NCBI RefSeq assembly: GCF_000725885.1
Contig: NZ_JODR01000023.1
Location: 1 to 64,000 of the forward strand
Origin: Streptomyces albus subsp. albus
GTDB lineage: Bacteria; Actinomycetota; Actinomycetes; Streptomycetales; Streptomycetaceae
DNA length: 64,000 nucleotides
Direction: 5' to 3'
The translations under genes and the position numbers were made by a program. The notes beneath the pieces are model-generated. The model made no database searches, had not been told where the DNA came from, and worked only from the letters and a program-made list of their open reading frames with translations. Positions 38,050-49,639 of the stretch are shown here, in pieces (position 1 is the first letter of the stretch; every line of letters begins with the position of its first letter).

Positions 38050-39609
38050 GTGAGCGACGAGCCCCAGCCCCACGAACCCGACCCCTCCTCGTCCCGGCCC
38101 TCCGAGTCGTTCGACAGCGCCGAGTCGCCCGACGCCTTCGAGGAGATCGTCGGGGAGGAGACCGACCGCGATCCGGACCTCGCGGTGATCGAGGCGGGCA
38201 GCCGCACCCTGCGGGCCCAGGCCGGACCCCCGCAGCCCGACGTGGTGCCGGGCCGGCCCGAGGACCCGGAGGTGGACCGGGCGCTGCGCGCGGTGGAGGA
38301 GGAGCTGGCCACCCGCTGGGGCGAGACCAAGCTGGACCCCTCGGTCGAGCGGATCGCCGCCCTGGTGGACGTGCTGGGCCAGCCGCAGCGCTCCTACCCG
38401 TCCATCCACATCACCGGCACCAACGGCAAGACCACCACGGCCCGCATGATCGAGGCGCTGCTCGGCGCCTTCGAGCTGCGCACCGGCCGCTACAGCTCCC
38501 CGCACGTGCAGTCGGTCACCGAGCGCATCAGCATCGACGGCGCACCGGTGCCGGCCGAGCGGTTCATCGAGACGTACCAGGACATCAAGCCGTACGTGGA
38601 GCTGGTCGACGCCCAGCAGGACTACCGGCTCTCCTTCTTCGAGGTGCTGACCGGCATGGCGTACGCCGCCTTCGCCGACGCGCCCGTGGACGTGGCCGTC
38701 GTCGAGGTCGGCATGGGCGGCACCTGGGACGCCACCAACGTCATCGACGCGAGCGTCGCCGTCGTCACCCCCATCTCCCTCGACCACACCGACCGGCTCG
38801 GCGACACGCCCGAGAAGATCGCCACGGAGAAGTCCGGCATCGTCAAGCAGGACGCCACCGTGGTGCTCGCCCAGCAGCCGGTCGAGGCCGCCTCCGTCAT
38901 CCTCAAGAAGGCCGTCGAGGTGGACGCCACCGTCGCCCGCGAGGGCATGGAGTTCGGTGTCGTCTCCCGGCAGCTCGCGGTCGGCGGCCAGCAGCTGACG
39001 CTGCGCGGCCTGGGCGGTGAGTACCCCGACATCTTCCTGCCGCTGCACGGCGCCCACATGGCGCACAACGCCAGTGTGGCGCTGGCGGCCGTCGAGGCGT
39101 TCTTCGGCATCGGCCAGCAGCACGCCCGCACCCTCGACCTCGACGTGGTGCGCCAGGCGTTCGCCTCCGTCACATCGCCCGGCCGGCTGGAGGTCGTGCG
39201 CACCAGCCCCACGGTGCTGCTGGACGCCGCCCACAACCCGGGCGGCGCGCGGGCCACCGCCGAGGCCGTCAGCGAGGCGTTCGGCTTCTCCCGGCTGGTC
39301 GGTGTCGTCGCCCCCAGCGCCGACAAGGACGTGCGCGGACTGCTGGAGGCCTTCGAGCCGGTCTTCGCCGAGGTCGTGGTCACCCGCAACTCCAGCCACC
39401 GGTCCATGGACGTGGACGAACTGGCCGCCGTCGCCGTGGAGGTCTTCGGCGACGAGCGGGTGCAGGTCGAGCCGCGGCTGGACGCGGCACTGGAGGAAGC
39501 GGTCACCCTCGCCGAGGAGGAGGGCGAGTACGCGGGAGCCGGGGTGCTGGTCACCGGCTCGGTCATCACGGTCGGCGAGGCCCGGCTGCTGCTGCGAGGG
39601 AGGCGCTAG
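38050..39609 (+). CDS. folC: Folylpolyglutamate synthase / dihydrofolate synthase
   Basis: This 519-aa Mur-ligase-family enzyme adds Glu to dihydropteroate and folates. The ATP loop is HITGTNGKTTTARMIEALL near residue 120, and HTDRLGDTPEKIATEK and DAAHNPGGARATAEAV are the Mur signatures. An acidic, disordered N-terminal extension of about 75 residues precedes the enzyme. The GTG at 38050 is chosen because TAGACT (38037-38042) ends 7 nt upstream, giving a leaderless transcript. The next gene starts on the base after the stop codon. Confidence 0.95.
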   Translation: MSDEPQPHEPDPSSSRPSESFDSAESPDAFEEIVGEETDRDPDLAVIEAGSRTLRAQAGPPQPDVVPGRPEDPEVDRALRAVEEELATRWGETKLDPSVERIAALVDVLGQPQRSYPSIHITGTNGKTTTARMIEALLGAFELRTGRYSSPHVQSVTERISIDGAPVPAERFIETYQDIKPYVELVDAQQDYRLSFFEVLTGMAYAAFADAPVDVAVVEVGMGGTWDATNVIDASVAVVTPISLDHTDRLGDTPEKIATEKSGIVKQDATVVLAQQPVEAASVILKKAVEVDATVAREGMEFGVVSRQLAVGGQQLTLRGLGGEYPDIFLPLHGAHMAHNASVALAAVEAFFGIGQQHARTLDLDVVRQAFASVTSPGRLEVVRTSPTVLLDAAHNPGGARATAEAVSEAFGFSRLVGVVAPSADKDVRGLLEAFEPVFAEVVVTRNSSHRSMDVDELAAVAVEVFGDERVQVEPRLDAALEEAVTLAEEEGEYAGAGVLVTGSVITVGEARLLLRGRR

Positions 39610-39975
39610 ATGCGGACCCTGTGTGCGTCCACGCTGATCGGCGAGTTCTTCATCGTCGGTTTCGCCGGATTGGTCGCGATGCGAACGAGTGACCTTTCCG
39701 TGACCACCGTATGGACGGTCAGCGGGATCGCCATGGTGCTCTGCGTGCTGCTGTGCGGATTCCTCACCCGGCCGGGTGGCGTGCAGCTCGGATGGGCGCT
39801 CCAGATCGCATTGATCGCCAGCGGTTTCGTCGTCCCGACGATGTTTTTCCTCGGCGCCTGTTTCGCGGCGCTGTGGTGGGCCTCGGTGCATTTCGGCAAG
39901 AAGATCGACGAGGCGAAGGCGCGGTTCGCCGAGCAGGCCGGGACCGAGCGTGCCCCCGAGCCGGACGCTGTGTGA
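39610..39975 (+). CDS. DUF4233 family membrane protein
   Basis: This 121-aa protein has four hydrophobic segments (residues 5-25, 32-52, 60-80 and 82-95) and a charged C-terminal tail. It is recognised as the DUF4233 gene regularly found between folC and ndk in actinobacteria. Its ATG immediately follows the folC TAG, so translation is coupled. No biochemical role is known. Length and position match the family. Confidence 0.85.
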   Translation: MRTLCASTLIGEFFIVGFAGLVAMRTSDLSVTTVWTVSGIAMVLCVLLCGFLTRPGGVQLGWALQIALIASGFVVPTMFFLGACFAALWWASVHFGKKIDEAKARFAEQAGTERAPEPDAV

Positions 39976-40122
39976 GACACCTGCCCTCACCCATGTAGCC
40001 TCTTTTGACCGCCGGGCCCACGACCGCGTCGGAACGCCCGGCCCGGCGGCGCCTGCCCTCCCCAGCCTTCGGCCGGGAGGTGCCCCCAGCCGTCCGCACG
40101 ACCAGCCAAGGAGCACCACACC

Positions 40123-40536
40123 ATGAGCCAGCGCACCCTCGTCATCCTCAAGCCCGACGCCGTCGCGCGCGGACTGATGGGCGAGATCATCGGCCGTATC
40201 GAGCGCAAGGCCGGCTGGACCATCGCGGCGCTGGAACTGCGCACCCTGGACCGTGCCACGCTGGAGCAGCACTACGCCGAGCACGAGGGGCGCCCCTTCT
40301 ACGAGCCGCTGGTGGAGTTCATGTCCTCGGGGCCGTCCGCCGTCATGGTGGTCGAGGGCGAGCGGGTGATCGAGGGCATCCGTGCCCTGGCCGGTCCGAC
40401 CGACCCGATCGCGGCCCCGCCCGGATCGGTGCGCGGCGACTTCGGCACCATCGTGCGGGAGAACCTGATTCACGCCTCCGACTCGGAGGAGTCCGCCCAG
40501 CGGGAGCTGAAAATCTTCTTCCCGAGTTTCGCCTGA
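40123..40536 (+). CDS. ndk: Nucleoside diphosphate kinase
   Basis: This 137-aa enzyme moves the gamma-phosphate from ATP to other NDPs through a phospho-His. The active-site H117 is in NLIHASDSEE, and the start MSQRTLVILKPDAV is typical. An AAGGAG ribosome site lies upstream of the ATG. The order folC-DUF4233-ndk-mreB is standard for streptomycetes. Confidence 0.97.
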   Translation: MSQRTLVILKPDAVARGLMGEIIGRIERKAGWTIAALELRTLDRATLEQHYAEHEGRPFYEPLVEFMSSGPSAVMVVEGERVIEGIRALAGPTDPIAAPPGSVRGDFGTIVRENLIHASDSEESAQRELKIFFPSFA

Positions 40537-40764
40537 GGCGCGAGCGAACACCGGGACGGAAGAGACTCAACAGCCGTCTCCGACACGACGTCACCATTAC
40601 GGTGGCCGTTCCCACTTCCCCCGACAATGGCGGAGGAACCGTCTCTACGTGTTCGAGCAAGCGCGTCTACGATGGAACCCGCGCGCTTCGAGCATGGCGG
40701 CGCGTACCCACATCCTTCCGTAGCCGCACACCACATCGCCCCACTTGGAAGGCCAGACGCATCC

Positions 40765-41796
40765 ATGGGAACCAACATGTCGTTCATCGGCCGTGATATG
40801 GCTGTCGACCTCGGGACCGCCAACACGCTGGTGTACGTCAGGGGTCGCGGGATCGTCCTCAACGAGCCGTCCGTCGTCGCGATCAACACCAACACCGGCG
40901 GCATTCTCGCGGTCGGCGCCGAAGCCAAGAAGATGATCGGCCGCACCCCTGGCAACATCGTGGCCGTCCGCCCCCTCAAGGACGGCGTCATCGCGGACTT
41001 CGAGATCACCGAGCGGATGCTCCGCTACTTCATTCTCAAGATCCACAAGCGGCGTTATCTCGCCCGGCCCCGCGTGGTGGTGTGCGTGCCCTCCGGTATC
41101 ACGGGAGTGGAGCGCCGCGCCGTCATCGAGGCGTCCACCCAGGCGGGCGCCCGGCAGGTGCACATCATCGAGGAGCCGATGGCGGCGGCGATCGGCTCCG
41201 GCCTGCCCGTCCACGAGGCCACCGGGAACATGGTGGTCGACATCGGCGGCGGCACCACCGAGGTCGCCGTCATCTCGCTCGGCGGGATCGTCACCGCGCA
41301 GTCCATCAGGGTGGCCGGCGACGAACTCGACAACGCGATCATCCAGCACATCAAGAAGGAGTACAGCCTCCTTCTCGGTGAGCGCACCGCCGAATCCATC
41401 AAGATCACCATCGGCTCGGCGTACGACCTGGAGAAGGACGAGCACACCGAGATCCGCGGCCGTGACCTCGTCAGCGGGCTGCCCAAGACGGTGGTGATCT
41501 CCGCCGCCGAGGTCCGCAAGGCCATCGAGGAACCGGTCAACGCGATCGTGGACGCGGTCAAGACCACCCTCGACAAGTGCCCGCCCGAACTGTCGGGCGA
41601 CGTGATGGACCGCGGCATCGTCCTCACCGGGGGCGGCGCCCTGCTGCGCGGCCTGGACGAGCGGCTCCGCCGCGAGACGGGCATGCCGATCCACATCGCC
41701 GAGGACCCGCTGGACTCCGTCGCCCTGGGCTCCGGCAAGTGCGTCGAGGAGTTCGAGGCACTCCAGCAGGTGCTCGACGCCCAGCCGCGTCGCTGA
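40765..41796 (+). CDS. mreB: Rod-shape actin homologue MreB
   Basis: This 343-aa actin-fold ATPase has the phosphate-1 motif [13 protein letters not shown], phosphate-2 [13 protein letters not shown] and the adenosine motif [13 protein letters not shown]. In streptomycetes MreB acts mainly in spore wall synthesis. The ATG at 40765 ([12 protein letters not shown]) is used; ATG 40777 is possible. The 228-nt gap after ndk has a TACGAT hexamer near 40662 as a possible -10. It heads the cluster mreB-mreC-mreD-pbp2-rodA. Confidence 0.97.
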   Translation: MGTNMSFIGRDMAVDLGTANTLVYVRGRGIVLNEPSVVAINTNTGGILAVGAEAKKMIGRTPGNIVAVRPLKDGVIADFEITERMLRYFILKIHKRRYLARPRVVVCVPSGITGVERRAVIEASTQAGARQVHIIEEPMAAAIGSGLPVHEATGNMVVDIGGGTTEVAVISLGGIVTAQSIRVAGDELDNAIIQHIKKEYSLLLGERTAESIKITIGSAYDLEKDEHTEIRGRDLVSGLPKTVVISAAEVRKAIEEPVNAIVDAVKTTLDKCPPELSGDVMDRGIVLTGGGALLRGLDERLRRETGMPIHIAEDPLDSVALGSGKCVEEFEALQQVLDAQPRR

Positions 41797-41949
41797 CCGG
41801 CGGGCTGCCGGCGCCGGCCGGCGGGCACACAGCACACCTGTACGCAACAACTGACCGTTCACGCGGCGGGTCGTACGAAGGCAGTGGCGCCGCCGCCACG
41901 CACCCCGCCCCGGCGGGGCTGCCCCACGAGAAAGGCACGGCCGCCGCAC

Positions 41950-42885
41950 GTGAGGGACACACGAGAAAGCCGGCTGCTGCTCGTCCTGCTGGTCGCCATC
42001 GCGTTCGCACTGATCACGGTGGACCTCAGAGGGGGCGAGCAGTCTCCGCTCGACGGGGCGCGGCAGGGGGCCGCCTCCGTCCTTGGTCCGGTCGAAAGCG
42101 GCGTGGCATCGGCGGTCAACCCCGTCGGCAACGCCATCGCCGCCGTCCGCGACTCGGGTGACCGCCACGACAGAATCACCCGGCTGGAGCGGGAGAACGC
42201 GGCGCTCAAGCAGGAACTCGGCTCCGACGACCGCAACCGCGCCCGGGCGAAGGAACTGGACAAACTGCTCAAGACCGCCGGCGCCGGCGGCTACGGCGTC
42301 AAGGGCGCCCAGGTCGTCGCGATCGGCGCGGCACAGGGCTTCTCCTGGACCGTCACCCTCGACGCGGGCCGCGAGGACGGCATCCGCCGCGACATGACCG
42401 TCATCAACGGCGACGGACTGGTGGGCCGCGTCACCACCGTGGGCCCCGCCACCTCCACCGTGGTGCTGGCCAACGACCCCGACTTCACCGTCGGCACCCG
42501 GATGGAGAACAGCAACGAACTCGGATTCGCCACCGGACGCGGCGGCAACGCGCTCAGCGTGCAACTGCTCAACGGCAAGGCCAAGGTGAAGAAGGGCGAC
42601 CGGCTCGTCACCTTCGGCTCCAGCGACGACAAACCGTTCGTCCCCGGCGTACCGGTCGGCGAGGTCACCAAGGTGGAACGGCACAAGGGCACCCTCACCC
42701 GCACCGTCCGCGTCAAGCCGTACGTCGGCTTCACCCGGCTGGACGTGGTCGGCATCGTCGTCCAACCCCCGCGCCAGAACCCGCGCGACGATGTCCTCAA
42801 GGTCAAGAAGCCGCCGAAACCCAAGCCCACACCCACGGTGACCGTGACCGCCACCCCCGGCGGCGAAACCCCGCCCAGGAGCTGA
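41950..42885 (+). CDS. mreC: Rod-shape-determining protein MreC
   Basis: This 311-aa protein has one N-terminal membrane helix (LLLVLLVAIAFALITVDL), a coiled coil (RITRLERENAALKQELGSDD) and two beta-barrel domains. A Lys/Pro/Thr-rich tail (KKPPKPKPTPTVTVTATPGG) extends beyond the usual family end. The GTG start at 41950 leaves a short cytoplasmic MRDTRESR. It scaffolds the lateral-wall elongation complex with MreD, PBP2 and RodA. It stops 6 nt before the mreD start. Confidence 0.95.
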   Translation: MRDTRESRLLLVLLVAIAFALITVDLRGGEQSPLDGARQGAASVLGPVESGVASAVNPVGNAIAAVRDSGDRHDRITRLERENAALKQELGSDDRNRARAKELDKLLKTAGAGGYGVKGAQVVAIGAAQGFSWTVTLDAGREDGIRRDMTVINGDGLVGRVTTVGPATSTVVLANDPDFTVGTRMENSNELGFATGRGGNALSVQLLNGKAKVKKGDRLVTFGSSDDKPFVPGVPVGEVTKVERHKGTLTRTVRVKPYVGFTRLDVVGIVVQPPRQNPRDDVLKVKKPPKPKPTPTVTVTATPGGETPPRS

Positions 42886-42891
42886 CCCCAC

Positions 42892-43620
42892 GTGGTGTAC
42901 GTCAACCGGATGCTGCTCACGGCCGCTCTCGTGGTCGTCGCCCTCGTCGTCCAGGTCGCCGTCCTGGCCCGACTGCAACTGCCCGGCGCCGTGCCGGACC
43001 TGCTGCTCCTCGTCGTCCTCGGCCTCGCCCTCGTCTACGGGCACACCGCCGGCGCCCTCGTCGGCTTCTTCGCCGGACTGCTGGCCGACATCGCCCCGCC
43101 CGCCGACCACGCGGTCGGCCGCTACGCACTGGTGCTCTGCCTCATCGGCTACGCGGCCGGACTGACCAAACCGGAGGGCGGAGCCCACCGCTCGGCGACC
43201 GTACCGATGCTCGTCGTCGCCTCCGCCGCCATCTGCTCCACCCTGCTGTACGCCGGCGTCGGCGCCCTCGTCGGCGACACCGCCGCCCGCCAGGTCGGCC
43301 TCACCGGGCTGCTGATCACCGCCACCGTCTACGACCTGCTGCTCGCCCCGTTCACCGTCCCGCTGATCATGGCGCTGGCGCGCCGCGGCGAGAAGGACCC
43401 CATCGGCGCGGAGACCGGCGGCACCGGCGGCCTGCGCGCCTACGGCTGGCTGGGCTCCGGAACGGGCCTCACCACCTCCGGCACCGGGCTGCTGAGCAAG
43501 GGCGGCAAGGCACCGAAGATGGGCAAGGCCGGCAAGCGCAGCGCGCGCAACGCCAAGCCGGCCACCCTGGCCGCCGCACGCGGCAAGGCGGGCAAGATCA
43601 AGGGGGTCAAACGCCTGTGA
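42892..43620 (+). CDS. mreD: Rod-shape-determining protein MreD
   Basis: This 242-aa membrane protein has five or six helices up to about residue 165. A basic, Gly/Lys-rich cytoplasmic tail of about 75 residues (KGGKAPKMGKAGKRSARNAK) follows, making it longer than the typical 160-180-aa MreD. The GTG at 42892 is 6 nt after the mreC stop, with AGGAG in the end of mreC. It works with MreC in the elongation complex. The basic tail might bind nucleic acid or acidic lipid, which is a guess. Confidence 0.92.
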   Translation: MVYVNRMLLTAALVVVALVVQVAVLARLQLPGAVPDLLLLVVLGLALVYGHTAGALVGFFAGLLADIAPPADHAVGRYALVLCLIGYAAGLTKPEGGAHRSATVPMLVVASAAICSTLLYAGVGALVGDTAARQVGLTGLLITATVYDLLLAPFTVPLIMALARRGEKDPIGAETGGTGGLRAYGWLGSGTGLTTSGTGLLSKGGKAPKMGKAGKRSARNAKPATLAAARGKAGKIKGVKRL

Positions 43621-43692
43621 GGACCCCCGCCCCGGCCCCCGCCCCGCGTACCTCGCCGACGCCGCCGGAGGGAGCGCCGCGCCCGCCCGGCC

Positions 43693-43804
43693 CCCTCCCG
43701 TCGCCCGACCACCGCCCCTCAAGGAGGCGCTGCGCGCCGTGAGCAACGCCCTCCCGTCGCCCGACCACCGCCCCCCAAGGAGGCGCTGCGCGCCGTGAGT
43801 AACA
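43693..43804 (+). repeat. 56-bp tandem duplication spanning the pbp2 ribosome site and start
   Basis: Two adjacent 56-bp copies (43693-43748 and 43749-43804) differ at only three positions. Each contains AAGGAGG and a GTGAG start. The second copy is the true pbp2 start region. The first opens a short frame that ends exactly over the pbp2 start codon. Confidence 0.9.
43739..43798 (+). CDS. Possible 19-aa leader peptide ahead of pbp2
   Basis: The first copy of the 56-bp duplication has AAGGAGG at 43721-43727 and GTG at 43739. The frame encodes 19 residues (MSNALPSPDHRPPRRRCAP) and stops with TGA at 43796-43798, overlapping the pbp2 GTG at 43795 as GTGA. If translated, it would couple pbp2 translation to the leader. 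It is probably a by-product of the duplication rather than a functional peptide. Confidence 0.4.
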   Translation: MSNALPSPDHRPPRRRCAP

Positions 43805-46113
43805 TCCCCGAGACCGGCCGCTCCTCCCGTGTCACCATCCGGTTGATCGCCATCCAGATCCTGGTGATGTCACTGCTGCTGACCCTCGGCGGGCGGCTGT
43901 GGTACCTCCAGATCCGCAACGGTGACGAATACCAGAAGGAAGCCAAGGGCAACCACGTCCAGCAGGTCGTCGAGCCCGCCGTACGCGGCGCGATCCTCGA
44001 CGCGCGCGGCATGCCGCTGGCCGACAACGAGACCCGGCTGGTGGTCTCCGCGTCCCGCACCGAACTGATGAAGCAGGACGACGGCGGCAAGGCCGTACTG
44101 GAACGCCTCGCCAAAGTCCTCCGCATGGACCCCAGGACCGTCCGCCAGAAGGTCCGCCTCTGCGACGCGAAGACCCCCCAGCCGTGCTGGAACGGGTCGC
44201 CCTACCAGCCGATCCCCGTCACGGACGACGCCAAGCCCCAGCAGGCCCTCCAGATCCGCGAACGCTCCGAGGACTTCCCCGGCATCAAGGCCGAACCCGA
44301 GGCCGTACGGCGCTACCCCGCGCCCTACGGGGCCAACACCGCACAGGCGCTCGGCTATCTCTCGCCCGTCACCGACGAGGAGATCGAGAAGGCCAAGGAC
44401 AGCGACTCGCCCTTCCTGCCCTCCGACGAGATCGGCCGCTCCGGACTCGAACGCAGCTACGACAGCAAACTGCGCGGCAGCTCCGGCGTCACCCGCTACG
44501 AGGTGGACAACCTCGGCCGCGTCATGGGACAGGCCGAGAGCGAGAAGGCCAAGCCCGGCTCCAACCTGGTCACCTCCATCGACGCACGCGTCCAGGCCGT
44601 CGCCGAGAAGCAGCTCGACCAGGCCATGAAGAAGGCCCGCACCGAGTTCGACAAGAACACCGGCCGCAACTACAAGGCCGACGCCGGCGCCGTCGTCGTC
44701 ATGGAGAACAAGACCGGCCGCGTCGTGGCGATGGCCTCCAACCCCGAGTACGACCCCAACGCCTGGGTCGGCGGCATCTCCGGCAAGGAGTACGCCAAAC
44801 TCACCGGGAAGAACTCCAACTACCCGCTGCTCAACCGCGCCATCCAGGGGCTGGCCGCACCCGGCTCGATCTTCAAGGTCATCTCCACCTCCGCCGCCGT
44901 CAAGGCCGGCTACCCCTTCGACGGCAACTACGACTGCTCCTCGTCCTACGAGGTCGGCGGACAGACGTTCAAGAACTTCGAGTCGAAGGGCTACGGCAAC
45001 ATCGACCTGGGCCGCGCCCTGGAGGTCTCCTGCGACACCGTCTTCTACCGCCTCGCCTACAAGGAGTGGAAGAAGGACGGCGGGAACATGCCCAAGAAGG
45101 GCGCCCACGACTGGTTCTACAAGATGGCCCACGACTACGGGCTCGGCAAGGAGACCGGCGTGGACCTCCCCAACGAGGTCTCCGGCCGGGTCCCGGACCG
45201 CAAGTGGAAGAAGAACTACTGGGAGGCCAACAAGGACGCCTGGTGCAAACAGGCGAAGAACGGCGGCGGCAACCCCAGCTACGCCGAGAAGATCGCCAAG
45301 GAGAACTGCGCCTCCGGCATGAAGATGCGCGCCGGTGACAGCATCAACTACTCCATCGGCCAGGGCGACACCCTCGTCACCCCCATCCAGATGGCCACCA
45401 TCTACGCGGCCCTCGGCAACGGCGGCACCCTCCACGACCCCACACTCGGCAAGGCGATCGTCAGCCCGGACGGCAAGTCGGTGCACGAGATCCGGCCCAC
45501 GTCGCACGGCAAGCTGCCGATCAGCGACAAAACCCTCCACCAGATGGACGGCGCCCTCCAGGGCGTCGCCACCCGGGGCTCGGCGGCCTGGCGGTTCGGC
45601 GAGGCCGGCTGGCCCCAGGACAAGATCAAACTCCGCGCCAAGACCGGTACCGCCGAGGTCGCAGGCAAGCAGACCACCTCCTGGCTGGCCACCTACACCG
45701 ACGACTTCACCGTCGTCATGACGATCTCCCAGGGCGGCACCGGCTCCGGCGCCTCCGGCCCCGCCGTCCGCAACATCTACAACGCCATGTACGGCGTGGG
45801 CGCCGACGGCGGCATCGACAAGAGCAAGGCACTGCTGCCCAAGCCGCAGGCGAAGCTGCCCAAGATCTCCAAGGACGGCACCATCGTGCCCCAGCGCGAC
45901 AAGAAGCCCCGCGGCCAGAACGCCGAGCGGCCGGCCGACGCCCCCTCCGGCAGCCCCAGCGCGCCCCCCGGCGAACAGACCCCCGCCGAGTCCCCCGACA
46001 CCCGCGGCGAGGCCCAGGCCGCCCGCCACGAGGGACAACGACAGCAGCACCGCAGGGACGGCACCCCGCCGGCCCGCGAGATCCGCCAGCTCGCCGGAGG
46101 TGAGCGGCGATGA
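43795..46113 (+). CDS. mrdA: Penicillin-binding protein 2 (class B transpeptidase)
   Basis: This 772-aa protein has an N-terminal membrane helix (IQILVMSLLLTLGGRLWYLQ), a dimerisation domain and a transpeptidase domain. Active-site motifs are S358-I-F-K361, S516-I-N518 and K616-T-G618. It cross-links peptidoglycan with the RodA glycosyltransferase. The C-terminus carries a Pro/Arg-rich tail of about 80 residues. The GTG start at 43795 has AAGGAGG 11 nt upstream within the second repeat copy. The stop overlaps the rodA ATG by 4 nt (ATGA). Confidence 0.96.
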   Translation: MSNIPETGRSSRVTIRLIAIQILVMSLLLTLGGRLWYLQIRNGDEYQKEAKGNHVQQVVEPAVRGAILDARGMPLADNETRLVVSASRTELMKQDDGGKAVLERLAKVLRMDPRTVRQKVRLCDAKTPQPCWNGSPYQPIPVTDDAKPQQALQIRERSEDFPGIKAEPEAVRRYPAPYGANTAQALGYLSPVTDEEIEKAKDSDSPFLPSDEIGRSGLERSYDSKLRGSSGVTRYEVDNLGRVMGQAESEKAKPGSNLVTSIDARVQAVAEKQLDQAMKKARTEFDKNTGRNYKADAGAVVVMENKTGRVVAMASNPEYDPNAWVGGISGKEYAKLTGKNSNYPLLNRAIQGLAAPGSIFKVISTSAAVKAGYPFDGNYDCSSSYEVGGQTFKNFESKGYGNIDLGRALEVSCDTVFYRLAYKEWKKDGGNMPKKGAHDWFYKMAHDYGLGKETGVDLPNEVSGRVPDRKWKKNYWEANKDAWCKQAKNGGGNPSYAEKIAKENCASGMKMRAGDSINYSIGQGDTLVTPIQMATIYAALGNGGTLHDPTLGKAIVSPDGKSVHEIRPTSHGKLPISDKTLHQMDGALQGVATRGSAAWRFGEAGWPQDKIKLRAKTGTAEVAGKQTTSWLATYTDDFTVVMTISQGGTGSGASGPAVRNIYNAMYGVGADGGIDKSKALLPKPQAKLPKISKDGTIVPQRDKKPRGQNAERPADAPSGSPSAPPGEQTPAESPDTRGEAQAARHEGQRQQHRRDGTPPAREIRQLAGGERR

Positions 46114-47309
46114 GCTCCCGCAGCTTCGCACTCGGCGGCTACGGCCCCCGCCGCCGCTCCCTGTGGGACCGGCTCACCGCCCGCGACTCCGTCGTATGGC
46201 GGCTGGACTGGATCATGCTGCTGTCCGGCGCCGTGCTCGCCGTCATCGGCTCACTGCTCGTCTACTCCGCCACCCGCAACCGCACCGAGCTCAACCAGGG
46301 CGACCCGCAGTACTTCCTCGTCCGGCACGTCATCAGCCTGATCATCGGCATCGGCCTGATGATCGGCACCGTCTGGCTCGGACACCGCAGACTGCGCAGC
46401 GCCGTACCCGTGCTCTACGGCGTCACCGTGCTGCTGGCCGTCTGCGTGCTCACCCCGCTCGGCGCCACCATCAACGGCTCCCGGGCCTGGCTCAACCTCG
46501 GCGGCGGCTTCACCGTCCAGCCCGCCGAGTTCATCAAGATCACCGTCATCCTCGGCATGGCCATGCTGCTCGCCGCCAAGGTGGACGCCGGCGACCAGGA
46601 ACACCCCGACCACCGCACCGTCCTCCAGGCCCTCGGCGTCGCCGCCCTGCCCGTCCTGGTCATCCTGATGATGCCGGACCTCGGCTCCGTCATGGTGCTG
46701 GTCTTCATCGTCCTCGCCGTCCTGCTGGCCTCCGGCGCCTCCAACCGCTGGATCATCGGCCTGTGCCTGGCCGGCGCCCTCGGAGCCGTCCTGGTGTGGG
46801 CGCTCGGACTGCTGGACGAGTACCAGATCAACCGCTTCGCCGCATTCGCCAACCCGGCCCTCGACCCCTCCGGCGTGGGCTACAACACCAACCAGGCCCG
46901 CATCGCCATCGGCTCCGGCGGCCTCACCGGAAAGGGACTCTTCGAGGGCACCCAGACGACCGGACAGTTCGTGCCCGAACAGCAGACCGACTTCGTCTTC
47001 ACCGTCGCCGGGGAAGAACTCGGCTTCATCGGCGCCGGACTGATCCTCGTCCTCCTCGGCATCCTCATCTGGCGCGCCTGCCGCATCGCACGCGAGTCCA
47101 CCGAGCTGTACAGCACCATCGTGGCCGCCGGGGTCATCGCCTGGTTCGCGTTCCAGGCGTTCGAGAACATCGGCATGACCCTCGGGATCATGCCCGTCGC
47201 CGGACTGCCGCTGCCGTTCGTCTCCTACGGCGGCACCTCCATGTTCGCCGTCTGGATCGCCGTCGGACTCCTGCAGTCCATCCGCACACAGAAACCCATA
47301 GCGGCCTGA
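46110..47309 (+). CDS. rodA: RodA/FtsW-family peptidoglycan glycosyltransferase
   Basis: This 399-aa SEDS protein has about ten membrane helices. Conserved stretches include NGSRAWLNLGGGFTVQPAEF near residue 125 and the C-terminal GLPLPFVSYGGTSMF. It polymerises lipid II and pairs with the class B PBP encoded just upstream, with which it overlaps by 4 nt. In S. coelicolor the equivalent gene (sfr) is part of the mre cluster needed for spore wall formation. It is the last gene of the cluster. Confidence 0.95.
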   Translation: MSSRSFALGGYGPRRRSLWDRLTARDSVVWRLDWIMLLSGAVLAVIGSLLVYSATRNRTELNQGDPQYFLVRHVISLIIGIGLMIGTVWLGHRRLRSAVPVLYGVTVLLAVCVLTPLGATINGSRAWLNLGGGFTVQPAEFIKITVILGMAMLLAAKVDAGDQEHPDHRTVLQALGVAALPVLVILMMPDLGSVMVLVFIVLAVLLASGASNRWIIGLCLAGALGAVLVWALGLLDEYQINRFAAFANPALDPSGVGYNTNQARIAIGSGGLTGKGLFEGTQTTGQFVPEQQTDFVFTVAGEELGFIGAGLILVLLGILIWRACRIARESTELYSTIVAAGVIAWFAFQAFENIGMTLGIMPVAGLPLPFVSYGGTSMFAVWIAVGLLQSIRTQKPIAA

Positions 47310-47446
47310 CCAGGGCCCGCCGCCTGCCCCGCCGCCCCCACGGCCCCGGCGGGGCAGACGGACCGGAAGGAAGCGAGCCGGGGGACGCGGCCACAACCGT
47401 TACTCTGGACGACTGGCCCTGTCCGTCGTACGAAAGCGCGCCCGAG

Positions 47447-49372
<1,926 letters not shown>

Positions 49373-49463
49373 CCTGACCAGCGGTGACGCCCTCCGGGGA
49401 ATGGGCGAGGCGCTTGCCGACACGCAGCAAATCTCGACGGCCGAGTGGGTATGAGGGCGCGCG

Positions 49464-49495
49464 GAGGCGCCTGGACGAACCTGTCCGGGCGCCTC
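49464..49495. terminator. Hairpin at the left end of the element
   Basis: A 13-bp stem interrupted by one T-G wobble lies about 145 nt beyond the end of the integrase gene and about 90 nt after the radical SAM stop. It may end both transcripts and replace the native terminator, which is now at 52020. Confidence 0.5.
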
Positions 49496-49639
49496 TCGGC
49501 GTTCCCGGCCCTTGTCACGGACAACGCGCACAGCTGCGAGAGTGCGTAGCTTCCTCCTCGTCCACATGCCCGGCGACCGCAGCAAGGCAGTGGTCCGTAG
49601 ACCGGCAAAAGCTGCCCGGAGGGGTATGTCTCCGGTTCG

